64,000 nt of DNA. It comes from Methylibium sp. Root1272 (lineage in GTDB: Bacteria; Pseudomonadota; Gammaproteobacteria; Burkholderiales; Burkholderiaceae_C). The notes under the pieces are model-generated. The model ran no database searches and was not told where the DNA came from. It saw only the letters and a list, made by a program, of their open reading frames with translations. The stretch is from NCBI RefSeq assembly GCF_001425905.1, contig NZ_LMDY01000013.1:63194-127193 (forward strand). The letters are read 5' to 3'. How positions within the stretch are numbered: the stretch's first letter is position 1; each line of letters begins with the position of its first letter. Shown one piece after another: positions 33,960 to 42,444 of this stretch. A program made the translations under genes and the position numbers.

Positions 33960-34321
33960 GCCGAGATCTCCTGCACGGACGGTCCTCCATAAGCGCGCTC
34001 GACGCGCGCGATCCGCAACTCGTAGTGCGCGTACCAACCCTGGCGGCCCCGTTCGCGCGCCACACGGTGTTCGGCATGCGCCTTCCACGCGGCGATGTCC
34101 TCGAGGCTGCGCCAGTAGGACACGGTGATGCCGAAGCCCTCCGCGTCGCGCGCGCTTTCCACGCCCAGGAAACCGGACTGCGTCGCAGCGACCTCCACCA
34201 TATAGCCGGCCATCGCGTCGTAGCCGTCGTCGGTGCCCGGCGCCGTTGTCGCGCGGCGGCTGCTGAACACCACCGCGTAGTACGGCGGCGCGGGCAGCGC
34301 CGCGAAGGCCGCATCGCTCAC
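33956..34321 (-). CDS. Antibiotic-biosynthesis-monooxygenase-like (ABM) protein
   Basis: The 121-residue protein starts at a GTG that overlaps the radA stop (GTGA). It has the dimeric alpha+beta barrel pattern of ABM enzymes: YYAVVFSSRR, GYMVEVAATQSGFLGVESARD, FGITVSYWRSLEDIAAWKAH, HRVARERGRQGWYAHYELRIA. Such proteins act on quinones or haem, or have no enzymatic role. It is the second gene of the radA operon. Confidence 0.85.
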   Translation of the reverse strand: MSDAAFAALPAPPYYAVVFSSRRATTAPGTDDGYDAMAGYMVEVAATQSGFLGVESARDAEGFGITVSYWRSLEDIAAWKAHAEHRVARERGRQGWYAHYELRIARVERAYGGPSVQEISA

Positions 34322-35682
34322 GACAGCTCCCTCAGCACCTCGACGGCCTGCTCGACGCGCTCGACCGCGTGGATGCGGAGGCCCTCGATCGGCTTCTTCG
34401 GCGCGTTGGCCTTGGGCACCACCGCGACGCTGAAGCCCAGCTTGGCGGCCTCCTTCAGGCGCTCCTGGCCGCGCGGCGCGGGCCGCACCTCGCCGGCCAG
34501 GCCGACCTCGCCGAAGGCGATGAAACCGCGCGGCAGGGGACGGCCGCGCAGGGAGCTCTGGATCGCCAGCATGACCGCCAGGTCGGCCGCCGGCTCGCTG
34601 ATGCGCACGCCACCGACCGCGTTGACGAACACGTCCTGGTCCATGCAGGCGATGCCGGCATGGCGGTGCAGCACTGCCAGCAGCATCGCGAGTCGGTCGC
34701 GCTCCAGGCCGACCGACAGGCGCCGCGGGCTGGGCCCGCCGCTGTCGACCAGCGCCTGGATCTCCACCAGCAGCGGCCGCGTGCCTTCGAGCGTGACCAT
34801 CACGCACGAGCCCGGCACCGGCTCGCCGTGGGTCGACAGGAAGATCGCGCTCGGGTTCGCCACGCCCTTGAGGCCACGCTCGGTCATCGCGAACACGCCG
34901 ATCTCGTTGACCGCGCCGAAGCGGTTCTTGATGGCACGCACCAGCCGGAAGCTGCTGTGCGTGTCGCCCTCGAAGTACAGCACGGTGTCGACGATGTGCT
35001 CCAGCACACGCGGTCCGGCGAGCGCACCCTCCTTCGTCACGTGACCGACCAGCACGATGGTGGTGCCGCCGGACTTGGCGGTGCGCGTCAGCTGCGCGGC
35101 GCACTCGCGCACCTGGGCCACCGAGCCCGGCGCGGAGGTGAGCTGCTCCGAGTAGACGGTCTGGATCGAGTCGATCACGCAGAAGGCAGGCTGCTCGGCG
35201 TCGATCGTGGCCTGGATCTTCTCGAGATTGATCTCGGCCAGCACGCGCACGCGGCTGCCGTCCAGGCCGAGCCGGCGCGAACGCAGCGCGAGCTGCGCGC
35301 CGCTTTCCTCGCCGCTGACATACAGCACCTTCATCTGCGCCGACAGCGCGTCGACCGCCTGCAGCAGCAGCGTCGACTTGCCGATGCCCGGGTCGCCGCC
35401 GATCAGCACCACGCCGCCGGCGACGATGCCGCCGCCGAGCACGCGGTCCAGTTCGTCGATGCCGGTGGGCGTGCGCGCGACGTCGGCCGCGTCGATCTCG
35501 CTGAGCGTGGCCACCGGCAGACTGCGCGCCAGCGACTGGAAGCGGTGCCGGGTGGCCGCGGGCGACTCGGCGACGGTTTCCTCCAGCGTGTTCCAGGCCC
35601 CGCAGGCTGGGCATTTGCCGAGCCACTTGGGGCTCGTGCCGCCGCATTCGCTGCAGGTGTAGTTCGTCTTGTCCTTGGCCAT
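34318..35682 (-). CDS. radA: DNA repair protein RadA
   Basis: The 454-residue protein has the N-terminal zinc finger CSECGGTSPKWLGKCPAC, a RecA-like ATPase domain with Walker A GGDPGIGKSTL, the RadA-specific KNRFGAVNE motif, and a Lon-like C-terminal domain. Length matches E. coli RadA (460). RadA drives branch migration in recombinational repair. The ATG at 35682 is the start; upstream in-frame codons run into the palindromic element at 35726 and are not used. The promoter must lie in the 43 bases before the element or inside it. Confidence 0.96.
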   Translation of the reverse strand: MAKDKTNYTCSECGGTSPKWLGKCPACGAWNTLEETVAESPAATRHRFQSLARSLPVATLSEIDAADVARTPTGIDELDRVLGGGIVAGGVVLIGGDPGIGKSTLLLQAVDALSAQMKVLYVSGEESGAQLALRSRRLGLDGSRVRVLAEINLEKIQATIDAEQPAFCVIDSIQTVYSEQLTSAPGSVAQVRECAAQLTRTAKSGGTTIVLVGHVTKEGALAGPRVLEHIVDTVLYFEGDTHSSFRLVRAIKNRFGAVNEIGVFAMTERGLKGVANPSAIFLSTHGEPVPGSCVMVTLEGTRPLLVEIQALVDSGGPSPRRLSVGLERDRLAMLLAVLHRHAGIACMDQDVFVNAVGGVRISEPAADLAVMLAIQSSLRGRPLPRGFIAFGEVGLAGEVRPAPRGQERLKEAAKLGFSVAVVPKANAPKKPIEGLRIHAVERVEQAVEVLRELS

Positions 35683-35725
35683 TCGCCGCATTGTGGCGCG
35701 GCTCGCCGGGCCACCCGAACCCGCG

Positions 35726-35996
35726 CTAGGGCCTGTTAACGCTACCGGAGGGCTCGCGCCCGAGCTGCGCAGGCCGCAGGGGTAGGCGCGAGGGAGGCCG
35801 CGTGCTGTTGCACGCAACGACTGAGCAACGCCGCCCTGCGGCCTGCGCAGCTCGGGCCCGAAGGGTGATCCCAGGAAACGGGCGCCCTCGGCGTTGCCCA
35901 TGCTCGCCGGGGGGCCGACCCCGGCTGCGCTGGGTGCCTTGATGGCGCCCGTTTCCTGGGTCACGCGAGCCCTCCGGTAGCGTTAACAGGCCCTAG
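35726..35996. mobile_element. Transposase-less palindromic element (MITE-like) with nested inverted repeats
   Basis: A 271-bp noncoding element. Its outer arms, 35726-35758 and 35964-35996, are perfect 33-bp inverted repeats; the first four bases of each, CTAG, are a likely target duplication, leaving 29-bp terminal repeats that begin GGCCTGTTAACGCTACCGG. Inside are two more perfect inverted repeats: 35758-35781 with 35834-35857 (24 bp, beginning GCCCGAGCTGCGCAGG), and 35870-35886 with 35944-35960 (17 bp, CCCAGGAAACGGGCGCC). Further small hairpins lie in the loops (GCGTGC-TGTT-GCACGC; GCCGGGG...CCCCGGC). The whole can fold into a three-arm structure. No ORF of a transposase exists. The CTAG duplication suggests mobilisation by an IS5-type transposase. 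It lies between radA and arfB. Confidence 0.85.
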
Positions 35997-36403
35997 TCGA
36001 TCGCCCGGCGGCGCAGCGCCTTGATCTGCCCGTCGCGCGCCTTGCTCTCCAGCCGCCGCTGCCTGGAGCCGAAGGTCGGCTTCGTCGCGATGCGCCGGCG
36101 CGGCGGCGTCGCCACGCTCGCCACCAGCTCCAGCAGGCGCTGCAGCGCGTCCTCGCGGTTGCGCGCCTGGGTGCGCTGCTCCTGGGCCTTGATGACGATC
36201 ACGCCGTCGCCGCTGAGGCGCTGGTCGCTGAGCGCCAGCAGGCGCGCCTTGTGCGCCTCGGGCAGCGACGAGGCCGGCACGTCGAAGCGCAGGTGGATCG
36301 CACTCGACACCTTGTTGACGTTCTGGCCACCGGCGCCCTGCGCTCGCACCGCGGTGCACTCGGCCTCGCACGCCAGCAGCGCGGCCAGCGCCTCGCGGTT
36401 CAC
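35993..36403 (-). CDS. arfB: Alternative ribosome-rescue factor ArfB (YaeJ)
   Basis: The 136-residue protein has the GGQ motif (residues 25-27, GAGGQNVNK) that hydrolyses peptidyl-tRNA, and the basic C-terminal tail (PPRRRIATKPTFGSRQRRLE, then RDGQIKALRRR) that enters the empty mRNA channel. It rescues stalled ribosomes. The GTG start overlaps the thioesterase stop. Its stop TAG (35993-35995) lies in the CTAG copy at the edge of the palindromic element, so the element inserted at or right next to the stop codon. Confidence 0.93.
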   Translation of the reverse strand: MNREALAALLACEAECTAVRAQGAGGQNVNKVSSAIHLRFDVPASSLPEAHKARLLALSDQRLSGDGVIVIKAQEQRTQARNREDALQRLLELVASVATPPRRRIATKPTFGSRQRRLESKARDGQIKALRRRAID

Positions 36404-36888
36404 GCCGGGCTGCCCTTGATGTCGCGCAGCCGCGCGTCGAGCTCGCGGCGCAGCGCCTTGCGTTGCAGGGCCTCGCTGTGGCGCCGCATCTCGTCGGGCG
36501 TGGCGGGCTGCAGCGGCGGCACCGTCGTGGGCTTGCCGGCGTCGTCCACCGCCACCATCGTGAAGAAGCAGCTATTGGCATGGCGCACGACCTGCGTGCG
36601 GATGTTCTCGGCGACCACCTTGATGCCGATCTCCATCGACGAACTGCCGGTCAGGTTGACCGACGCGAGGAAGGTGACCAGTTCGCCGACGTGGATGGCC
36701 TCGCGAAACACCACCTGGTCGACCGACACGGTGACCACGTAGCGTCCCGCATAGCGGCTCGCGCAGGCGTAGGCCACCTGGTCGAGCAGCTTCAGGATGG
36801 TGCCGCCGTGGACATTGCCGGAGAAATTGGCCATGTCGGGCGTCATCAGCACGCTCATCATGAGCTGGTGCAGCGGCCGGTCGCTCAT
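36400..36888 (-). CDS. Acyl-CoA thioesterase (YciA-like hotdog fold)
   Basis: The 162-residue protein has the hotdog core with FSGNVHGGTILKLLDQVAYA (active-site Asp in LLDQ), VVTVSVDQVVFREAIHVGEL and SSSMEIGIKVVAEN. YciA/BACH-type thioesterases hydrolyse acyl-CoA. The ATG overlaps the stop of the previous gene by one base (TGATG) and the stop overlaps the arfB GTG. It belongs to a four-gene operon. Confidence 0.9.
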   Translation of the reverse strand: MSDRPLHQLMMSVLMTPDMANFSGNVHGGTILKLLDQVAYACASRYAGRYVVTVSVDQVVFREAIHVGELVTFLASVNLTGSSSMEIGIKVVAENIRTQVVRHANSCFFTMVAVDDAGKPTTVPPLQPATPDEMRRHSEALQRKALRRELDARLRDIKGSPA

Positions 36889-37397
36889 CAGTGCGTCGCC
36901 GTCGAATGCGGCAGGTCCGGCAGCAGCGGAGGCGCCGGCAGTTCGGGCAAGGCGGCGCGCACCTGCTGGCAATGCGCGAGGTGGCGGTCGCAGAGGCGCT
37001 TGAACATCCAGCCCGACAAGGCGGCCGACGCCACCTGACCGACCACCGGCGCGAACTTGGCCGCCTGCTGCACGCTGAGGCGCACGCCCAGCGCGCGCAG
37101 TGCGCCGAGCAGCACGCCCTGCGTCAGCGCGCGGCCGATCAGGTAGCTGCCGACCTCCAGCGCCAGATCGTCGACCCGGTTGCGCAGCGGCGCCGGCAGG
37201 CGCGCCACCTGGTCCGGACCGAGCCCATGCGCCTCGCTGATCTGACCGAGCGTGGAGGCGAGCATCTGGCCGTTGACGAACAGGTCGGCACCCGGCACCG
37301 GCAATGCCGACACGCCGGCCGCCTTCAGCGCCTGGCGCCGCACGAGGCGGCGGCAGTGCCGCTCAAGGGCCTGGTCGGCCGGCACCGCGACGCCCAT
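36888..37397 (-). CDS. DUF697-like hypothetical protein
   Basis: The 169-residue product has SALPVPGADLFVNGQMLASTLGQ-type and then GRALTQGVLLGALRALG and KFAPVVGQVASAALSGWMF segments, resembling DUF697/YcjF (VPG near the start and a PxxG hydrophobic helix). It may be associated with the membrane. The gene starts 4 bases after the GlsB-like stop. I am not sure of the family. Confidence 0.65.
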   Translation of the reverse strand: MGVAVPADQALERHCRRLVRRQALKAAGVSALPVPGADLFVNGQMLASTLGQISEAHGLGPDQVARLPAPLRNRVDDLALEVGSYLIGRALTQGVLLGALRALGVRLSVQQAAKFAPVVGQVASAALSGWMFKRLCDRHLAHCQQVRAALPELPAPPLLPDLPHSTATH

Positions 37398-37401
37398 GCG
37401 C

Positions 37402-37653
37402 TCAGGCCTTGGAAGAGTTCAACTTGCCGACGATGAACAGCAGCACCACCGCGCCGAGCACCGAGGCAATCCAGCCGGCCGGCTCGCCCACCGTGTACCA
37501 GCCCAGCGACTGACCGACGAAACCGGCGAGGAAGGACCCTGCGATGCCGAGCACGCAGGTCAGGATCCAGCCCATCTTCTGCTCGCCCGGCATCACGAAG
37601 CGCGCCAGCGCGCCGACGATCAGACCGACGATCAGGGTGGAAATGATGCCCAT
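37402..37653 (-). CDS. GlsB/YeaQ/YmgE-family stress-response membrane protein
   Basis: The 83-residue protein has three membrane segments: GIISTLIVGLIVGALARFVMP, MGWILTCVLGIAGSFLAGFVG and PAGWIASVLGAVVLLFIVG. This is the transglycosylase-associated (YeaQ/YmgE) family, often induced by stress. It heads the operon that ends with arfB. The upstream 87 bases hold its promoter, not resolved. Confidence 0.9.
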   Translation of the reverse strand: MGIISTLIVGLIVGALARFVMPGEQKMGWILTCVLGIAGSFLAGFVGQSLGWYTVGEPAGWIASVLGAVVLLFIVGKLNSSKA

Positions 37654-37740
37654 GGCGAGGATCTCCCGAGAGAAGAAGTTGAAGGGACAGCCGATGTTGG
37701 CACAACCGATGCGGGATCGGATGACGGCCCCCGCCGCCGG

Positions 37741-38145
37741 TCAGCGCCCGAAACGCAGCGCCGCGGCGCAGCCGGCGCCGGCAGCGGCGGCGGACACGAA
37801 GCTGCCCCAGGCGATGTCGGCCAACGTGACCTGCCACGACCAGCCGCGCAGCGTGGCCAGGTTCGTGAGGTCGTAGGTCATGTACGCGAAGAAACCGAAC
37901 AACGCGCCCAGCATCAGGGCCCGCGTCACGGATTCCGCCGCGAGCGCCGGCGCCACCGCGAACACGACGACGCCGACGATGTACAGCAGGTAGAACGATG
38001 CCGCCACGCCGAAGCGCACCTGCTCGGCCATCAGGTGGCCGATCTGCCCGCGGTAGAAATCCTTGGCGACCGCACCGAGCCAGATCGCATCCAGCACGGC
38101 GAGCACCGCCAGCGCGGCGACATAGGCGACGAGGTAGCGTGGCAT
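37741..38145 (-). CDS. DUF2177-family membrane protein
   Basis: The 134-residue product has four membrane helices. AVLDAIWLGAVAKDFYRGQIG, VRFGVAASFYLLYIVGVVVF, and LFGFFAYMTYDLTNLATLRGW are hallmarks of DUF2177. The function is unknown. It lies alone between the GlsB-like operon and alr, all on the minus strand. Confidence 0.88.
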   Translation of the reverse strand: MPRYLVAYVAALAVLAVLDAIWLGAVAKDFYRGQIGHLMAEQVRFGVAASFYLLYIVGVVVFAVAPALAAESVTRALMLGALFGFFAYMTYDLTNLATLRGWSWQVTLADIAWGSFVSAAAAGAGCAAALRFGR

Positions 38146-38246
38146 CGGTCGGCCCGGTGGTGAACGAGAGCCCGATGTTGCCTGCGGCGCCGACCGGCCG
38201 CTGTAGGACGGCGGCGCGTGCGGCCGGAAGCGCAGCGCGGTCGGGA

Positions 38247-39350
38247 TCAGCTGCCGCCGTCCAGCCGCACCGGTACGCGCGCGGCCAGCGCGCACATCAG
38301 CTCGTAGCCCACCGTGCCGGCTGCGTGGGCGACCTCGTCGATCGGCAGCGTGGCCCCTGCCGAAGCCCGACCCCACAGCGTGACCTCGCTGCCGCGCACT
38401 GCATGCGGCAGCGCGCCCAGGTCGACCGTCACCATGTCCATCGACACCCGCCCGACCAGCCGCGTGCGCACACCGTCGACCAGCACCGGCGTGCCGCTCG
38501 GCGCATGGCGCGGGTAACCGTCGGCATAGCCGCAGGCCACCACGCCGATGCGCATCGGCGCCTCGGCCGTGAAGCGGCTGCCGTAGCCCACCGTGTCGCC
38601 GGCCTGCAGCTCCTGCGTGCCGATCAGCCGCGCGCGCAGCGTCATCGTCGGCCGCAGGTTCCAGTGCGCGATGTCGTGGGCAGGGAAATCGGGCGCGGAG
38701 CCGTACAGCATGATGCCGGCGCGCACCCAGTCGGCGCGCACCGCGGCGTCGTCGCCATGGCGCAGCGTGGCCGCGCTGTTGCAGAGGCTGCGCTCGCCCG
38801 GCAGGTCGCGCGTGGCATCGCCGAAGACCTGCATCGCCGCCGCGATGCCGCGGTCGCCGTCGGCGTCCGAGAAGTGACTCATCAGCGAGATCTCGTCGAC
38901 CTGCGGCAGCGCATTGAGCCGCGTCCAGGCCGCGCGGAACGCCGTGGGCCGCAAGCCCAGCCGGTTCATGCCGCTGTTCATCTTCAGGAACACGCGGTGC
39001 GGCTGTTGGGTCTTGTGCATCGCCAGCCAGTCGATCTGCGCCTCGCAGTGCACCGTATGCCAGAGGTTCAGGCGCGAGCACAGCTCCAGGTCGCGCGGCT
39101 CGAACACGCCCTCGAGCAGCAGGATCGGGCCGCGCCATCCCAGGTCGCGCAGTTGCTGCGCCTCGGCCAGATCGAGCAGCGCGAAGCCGTCGGCGGCGCG
39201 CAGCGCCTCGAAGGCGCGTGCGATGCCGTGGCCATAGGCATTGGCCTTGACCACCGCCCAGACCCGCGCGTCGGGGACGGCTGCGCGGGCGCGGGCCAGG
39301 TTGTGCGTCAGGGCCTCGGCGTGGATCAGGGCTTCGATGGGGCGCGGCAT
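38247..39350 (-). CDS. alr: Alanine racemase
   Basis: The 367-residue PLP enzyme has the PLP lysine motif [10 protein letters not shown] (Lys about 34), [17 protein letters not shown], and the C-terminal catalytic Tyr in GYGSRFTAE and the [11 protein letters not shown] segment. It makes D-alanine for peptidoglycan. The start at 39350 (MPRPIEALI) is preferred. It is divergent from lplT with 181 bases between starts. Confidence 0.95.
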   Translation of the reverse strand: MPRPIEALIHAEALTHNLARARAAVPDARVWAVVKANAYGHGIARAFEALRAADGFALLDLAEAQQLRDLGWRGPILLLEGVFEPRDLELCSRLNLWHTVHCEAQIDWLAMHKTQQPHRVFLKMNSGMNRLGLRPTAFRAAWTRLNALPQVDEISLMSHFSDADGDRGIAAAMQVFGDATRDLPGERSLCNSAATLRHGDDAAVRADWVRAGIMLYGSAPDFPAHDIAHWNLRPTMTLRARLIGTQELQAGDTVGYGSRFTAEAPMRIGVVACGYADGYPRHAPSGTPVLVDGVRTRLVGRVSMDMVTVDLGALPHAVRGSEVTLWGRASAGATLPIDEVAHAAGTVGYELMCALAARVPVRLDGGS

Positions 39351-39461
39351 GTCGCAAGTGTGCATGCGCCGGCGCGTCGGCATCGCCGCCCGCAGGCAAA
39401 TTCAGGGTCCATCAGCCGCCCTGATACCCCGGTGCGGCACCCGGAGACTGCCGGGACCGCA

Positions 39462-39470
39462 TGCTATAAC
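39462..39470 (+). promoter_or_regulatory. Extended -10 promoter of lplT
   Basis: TGCTATAAC: TG at 39462-39463, one base, then TATAAC at 39465-39470. This extended -10 lies 61 bases before the lplT ATG. Confidence 0.55.
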
Positions 39471-39531
39471 CCGCGCCGCAGGGGGACAGTCTTGGCACCG
39501 GTCGATCCCGGGTGCCGCAGCCGACGAGCGG

Positions 39532-40809
39532 ATGAAAAAAGGTTTCTACACCATCATGTCGGCGCAGTTCTTCAGCTCGCTGGCCGACAACGCCTTGTTC
39601 GTCGCCGCCGTCGAGTTGTTGAGGACCTCCGGTCAGCCCGAGTGGCAGCGCGCCGCGCTGGTGCCGATGTTCGCCCTGTTCTATGTGGTGCTGGCGCCCT
39701 TCGTCGGCGCATTCGCCGACGCTGTGCCCAAGGGCAAGGTGATGTTCATCTCGAACACCATCAAGGTCGTCGGCTGCCTGATGATGCTGTTCGGCTCGCA
39801 CCCGCTCGTGGCGTTCGCGGTGGTCGGGCTCGGGGCCGCGGCCTATTCGCCGGCCAAGTACGGCATCCTGACCGAGCTGCTGCCGCCCTCGCAGCTGGTC
39901 AAGGCCAACGGCTGGATCGAAGGCCTGACGATCGGCTCCATCATCCTCGGCGTGCTGCTCGGTGGCCAGCTGGTAGGCCGCGCGGTCGCGCCGGCGCTGC
40001 TGGCGATCGATCTGCCGCTGTTCGACACCGGCATCGACACCGCGCCCGAGGCCGCCATCGCCGCGCTCACCTCGCTCTACGTGGTGGCCGCCGTGTTCAA
40101 CCTCTACATCCCGCGCACCGAAGCTCCGCTGCAGCCGGCCGCGCACAGCATCGTCGCGCTGGTGCGCGATTTCTCGGCCTGCAACGCGCGGCTGTGGAAC
40201 GACAAGCTGGGCCAGATCTCGCTGGCCACCACCACCCTGTTCTGGGGCGTTTCGGGCAACCTGCGCTACATCGTGCTGGCCTGGGCCGCCGCGGCGCTGG
40301 GCTATGGCACCACGCAGGCTTCGTCGCTGGTCGGCGTGGTCGCGATCGGCACCGCGGTCGGTGCGGTGCTGGCATCGGTGCGCATGCGGCTCGACCAGGC
40401 CACGCTCGTGATCCCGCTGGGCATCGCGATGGGCGTGCTGGTGATCGGCATGAACTTCATCTCCAACGTGTGGGTCGCAGCGCCCTTCCTGGTGCTGCTG
40501 GGCGGCCTGGGCGGCTTCCTCGTCGTGCCGATGAACGCGCTGCTGCAGCACCGCGGCCACAACCTGATGGGCGCGGGCCGCTCGATCGCGGTGCAGAACT
40601 TCAACGAGCAGGCCTGCATCCTCGGCCTCGGCGCCTTCTACACCGGCATGACGCGCTTCGGCCTGTCGGCCTTCGGCGCGATCACGATCTTCGGCGTGGT
40701 GGTCGCCGGATCGATGTGGCTGATCCAGCGCTGGCACCGGAACAATTGCGTGCGCCACAAGGACGAGGTCGATCACCTGATCGCACTGGCCCGCAGCGAC
40801 CCGCAATGA
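39532..40809 (+). CDS. lplT: Lysophospholipid transporter LplT
   Basis: The 425-residue major-facilitator protein has the LplT start (MKKGFYTIMSAQFFSSLADN), about 12 membrane helices, and motifs YSPAKYGILTELLP, LVKANGWIEG and VVPMNALLQHRGH. It flips lysophospholipids across the inner membrane for reacylation. E. coli LplT has 397 residues; the difference is in the loop near residue 170. The aas partner is not adjacent. The stop overlaps the next gene (ATGA). Confidence 0.92.
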   Translation: MKKGFYTIMSAQFFSSLADNALFVAAVELLRTSGQPEWQRAALVPMFALFYVVLAPFVGAFADAVPKGKVMFISNTIKVVGCLMMLFGSHPLVAFAVVGLGAAAYSPAKYGILTELLPPSQLVKANGWIEGLTIGSIILGVLLGGQLVGRAVAPALLAIDLPLFDTGIDTAPEAAIAALTSLYVVAAVFNLYIPRTEAPLQPAAHSIVALVRDFSACNARLWNDKLGQISLATTTLFWGVSGNLRYIVLAWAAAALGYGTTQASSLVGVVAIGTAVGAVLASVRMRLDQATLVIPLGIAMGVLVIGMNFISNVWVAAPFLVLLGGLGGFLVVPMNALLQHRGHNLMGAGRSIAVQNFNEQACILGLGAFYTGMTRFGLSAFGAITIFGVVVAGSMWLIQRWHRNNCVRHKDEVDHLIALARSDPQ

Positions 40810-41720
40810 CCGGCGCTCCGCAGCAGGCCGGCGAACCGTCGGCCGTGCCGCTGCTGGCGGTGTTCGCGCTGATGCTCAACGCTTTCGTATGGGGCGTGTC
40901 GTGGTGGCCGTTCCGGCAGCTCCAGTCGTTCGGCCTGCATCCTCTGTGGGCCACCGCGCTGATCTATGGCCTGGCGGTCGCGGTGATCGCGCTGCGCTGG
41001 CCGCAGGCCCCCGGCCAGTTGCTGCGCACGCCCGTGCTGTGGGTGCTGGTGCTGGCCTCGGGCACCACCAATGCCGCCTTCAACTGGGCCGTGACGATCG
41101 GCGACGTGGTTCGCGTGGTGCTGCTGTTCTACCTGATGCCGCTGTGGACCGTGCTGCTTGCGCGCCTGCTGCTGCACGAGAGGCTCACGCGCTGGGCCTT
41201 GTTTCGCGTGCTGCTGGCGCTGGCCGGTGCCGCCATCGTGCTGAAGCCCACCGGCGCCGGCTGGCCGCTGCCGTCGGGTCTGGCGGACTTCCTGGGCATC
41301 GCTGGCGGCTTCAGCTTCGCGCTCAACAACGTGATGCTGCGGCGCGAGTCACGGCGGCCGCCGGAGGGCCGCGCGCTGTCGATGTTCCTCGGCGGCGTGC
41401 TGGTCGCCGGCGGGCTGGCGCTGGCCCTGACTGCGGCCGGCGGCGTGGCCTGGCCGCCGACACCCGAGCCATCGTGGCTGCTGCCGCTGGCGATGCTGTC
41501 GCTGGCCTTCCTCGCCGCCAACCTGGCGCTGCAGTACGGCGCCTCCCGGCTGCGGGCGAATGTGACCTCGGTCGTCATGCTGACCGAGATCGTGTTCGCC
41601 TCCGTCTCGGCGGTGCTGCTCGGTGACCAGGTGCTGAGCCCGCAGATGCTCGTCGGCGGCGCCTGCATCCTCGCCGCCGCGCTGCTGTCGGCGCTGGAGC
41701 CGGGACCGTCCCACCCTTAG
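40806..41720 (+). CDS. EamA/DMT-family transporter
   Basis: The 304-residue protein has ten predicted membrane helices in two EamA repeats: ALMLNAFVWGVSWWPFRQL ... LLARLLLHERLTRWALFRVLLA and LGIAGGFSFALNNVMLRRES ... VVMLTEIVFASVSAVLLGDQ. DMT transporters export metabolites such as amino acids. It overlaps lplT by 4 bases and shares its mRNA. The substrate is unknown. Confidence 0.9.
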   Translation: MTGAPQQAGEPSAVPLLAVFALMLNAFVWGVSWWPFRQLQSFGLHPLWATALIYGLAVAVIALRWPQAPGQLLRTPVLWVLVLASGTTNAAFNWAVTIGDVVRVVLLFYLMPLWTVLLARLLLHERLTRWALFRVLLALAGAAIVLKPTGAGWPLPSGLADFLGIAGGFSFALNNVMLRRESRRPPEGRALSMFLGGVLVAGGLALALTAAGGVAWPPTPEPSWLLPLAMLSLAFLAANLALQYGASRLRANVTSVVMLTEIVFASVSAVLLGDQVLSPQMLVGGACILAAALLSALEPGPSHP

Positions 41721-41822
41721 GGCTCGCCGGGCCGCCGCCAGCGTGCGGGCCGTCACAAGCCGGGGCCCCGGCGTTGCACTTTGTCATCCCTCCCCCGCGG
41801 CGCCCCGGGCATGCTCGATGCG

Positions 41823-42437
41823 ATGAACGCCACACCCAGCCTCGGTTCGTCGCCACCGCACCGTTGTCGCCCTCTCGCCGTGTGGCTGCTGCTGGGCCTG
41901 GCGGCCTGCGGTGGCGGCGGCGGCAACAGCAGCGAGGACGCTGCCGCGTCGCCCGGCGGCGCCAGCAGCCCGTCCACCCCGCTCGCCACCAGCACGGAGA
42001 TCAGCTGTGGCTTCACCGACTTCCAGGCCGAGGCACTGCGCCTCGTCAATGCGCACCGCGCCGTGGGCGCCACCTGCGGGGCCCGCGGCAGCTTTGCCGC
42101 GGCGCCGGCTCTGGCCTGGGACACGCAGCTCGCGCAGGCCGCCTACCGCCACAGCCGCGACATGGCCGACCACGATCATTTCTCACACACCGGGACGGAC
42201 GGCAGCACGCTCGGCGCCCGCGTCAGCGCGGCGGGCTACGCGTGGTCCAGCGTCGGCGAGAACATCGGTGCCGGCTACGGCTCGCTGCAGTCGGTGGTCG
42301 ACGGCTGGATGGCCAGCGACGGCCACTGCGCCAACCTGGTGAGCCCGGGCTTCACGCAGCTCGGCCTCGCCTGCGCGCGCAACAGCGCCAGCAGCTACGG
42401 CCTGTACTGGACGCTGGATCTGGCGCGCCCGCAGTGA
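41823..42437 (+). CDS. CAP (SCP/PR-1)-domain lipoprotein
   Basis: The product of about 204 residues has a lipoprotein signal (LLLGLAACGGGGG) and a Gly/Ser/Ala linker. The CAP domain carries AEALRLVNAHRAVG, HSRDMADHDHFSHTGTDGS, VGENIGAGY and CANLVSPGFTQLGLAC, including the conserved His and Glu residues of the CAP cavity. Function in bacteria is not settled. A start at 41811 (ATG) is possible. It ends 7 bases from mnmA on the other strand. Confidence 0.85.
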   Translation: MNATPSLGSSPPHRCRPLAVWLLLGLAACGGGGGNSSEDAAASPGGASSPSTPLATSTEISCGFTDFQAEALRLVNAHRAVGATCGARGSFAAAPALAWDTQLAQAAYRHSRDMADHDHFSHTGTDGSTLGARVSAAGYAWSSVGENIGAGYGSLQSVVDGWMASDGHCANLVSPGFTQLGLACARNSASSYGLYWTLDLARPQ

Positions 42438-42444
42438 GACGGTC

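Noticed and set aside
35726-35964. N-terminal extension of RadA reading through the palindromic element
   Set aside because: RadA homologues begin at the zinc finger; the extension of about 94 residues would be encoded by repeat sequence.
37998-41720. Plus-strand frame of 1240 codons running through alr, lplT and the EamA gene
   Set aside because: It begins antisense to alr and only its last part is the genuine EamA gene, which starts at 40806.
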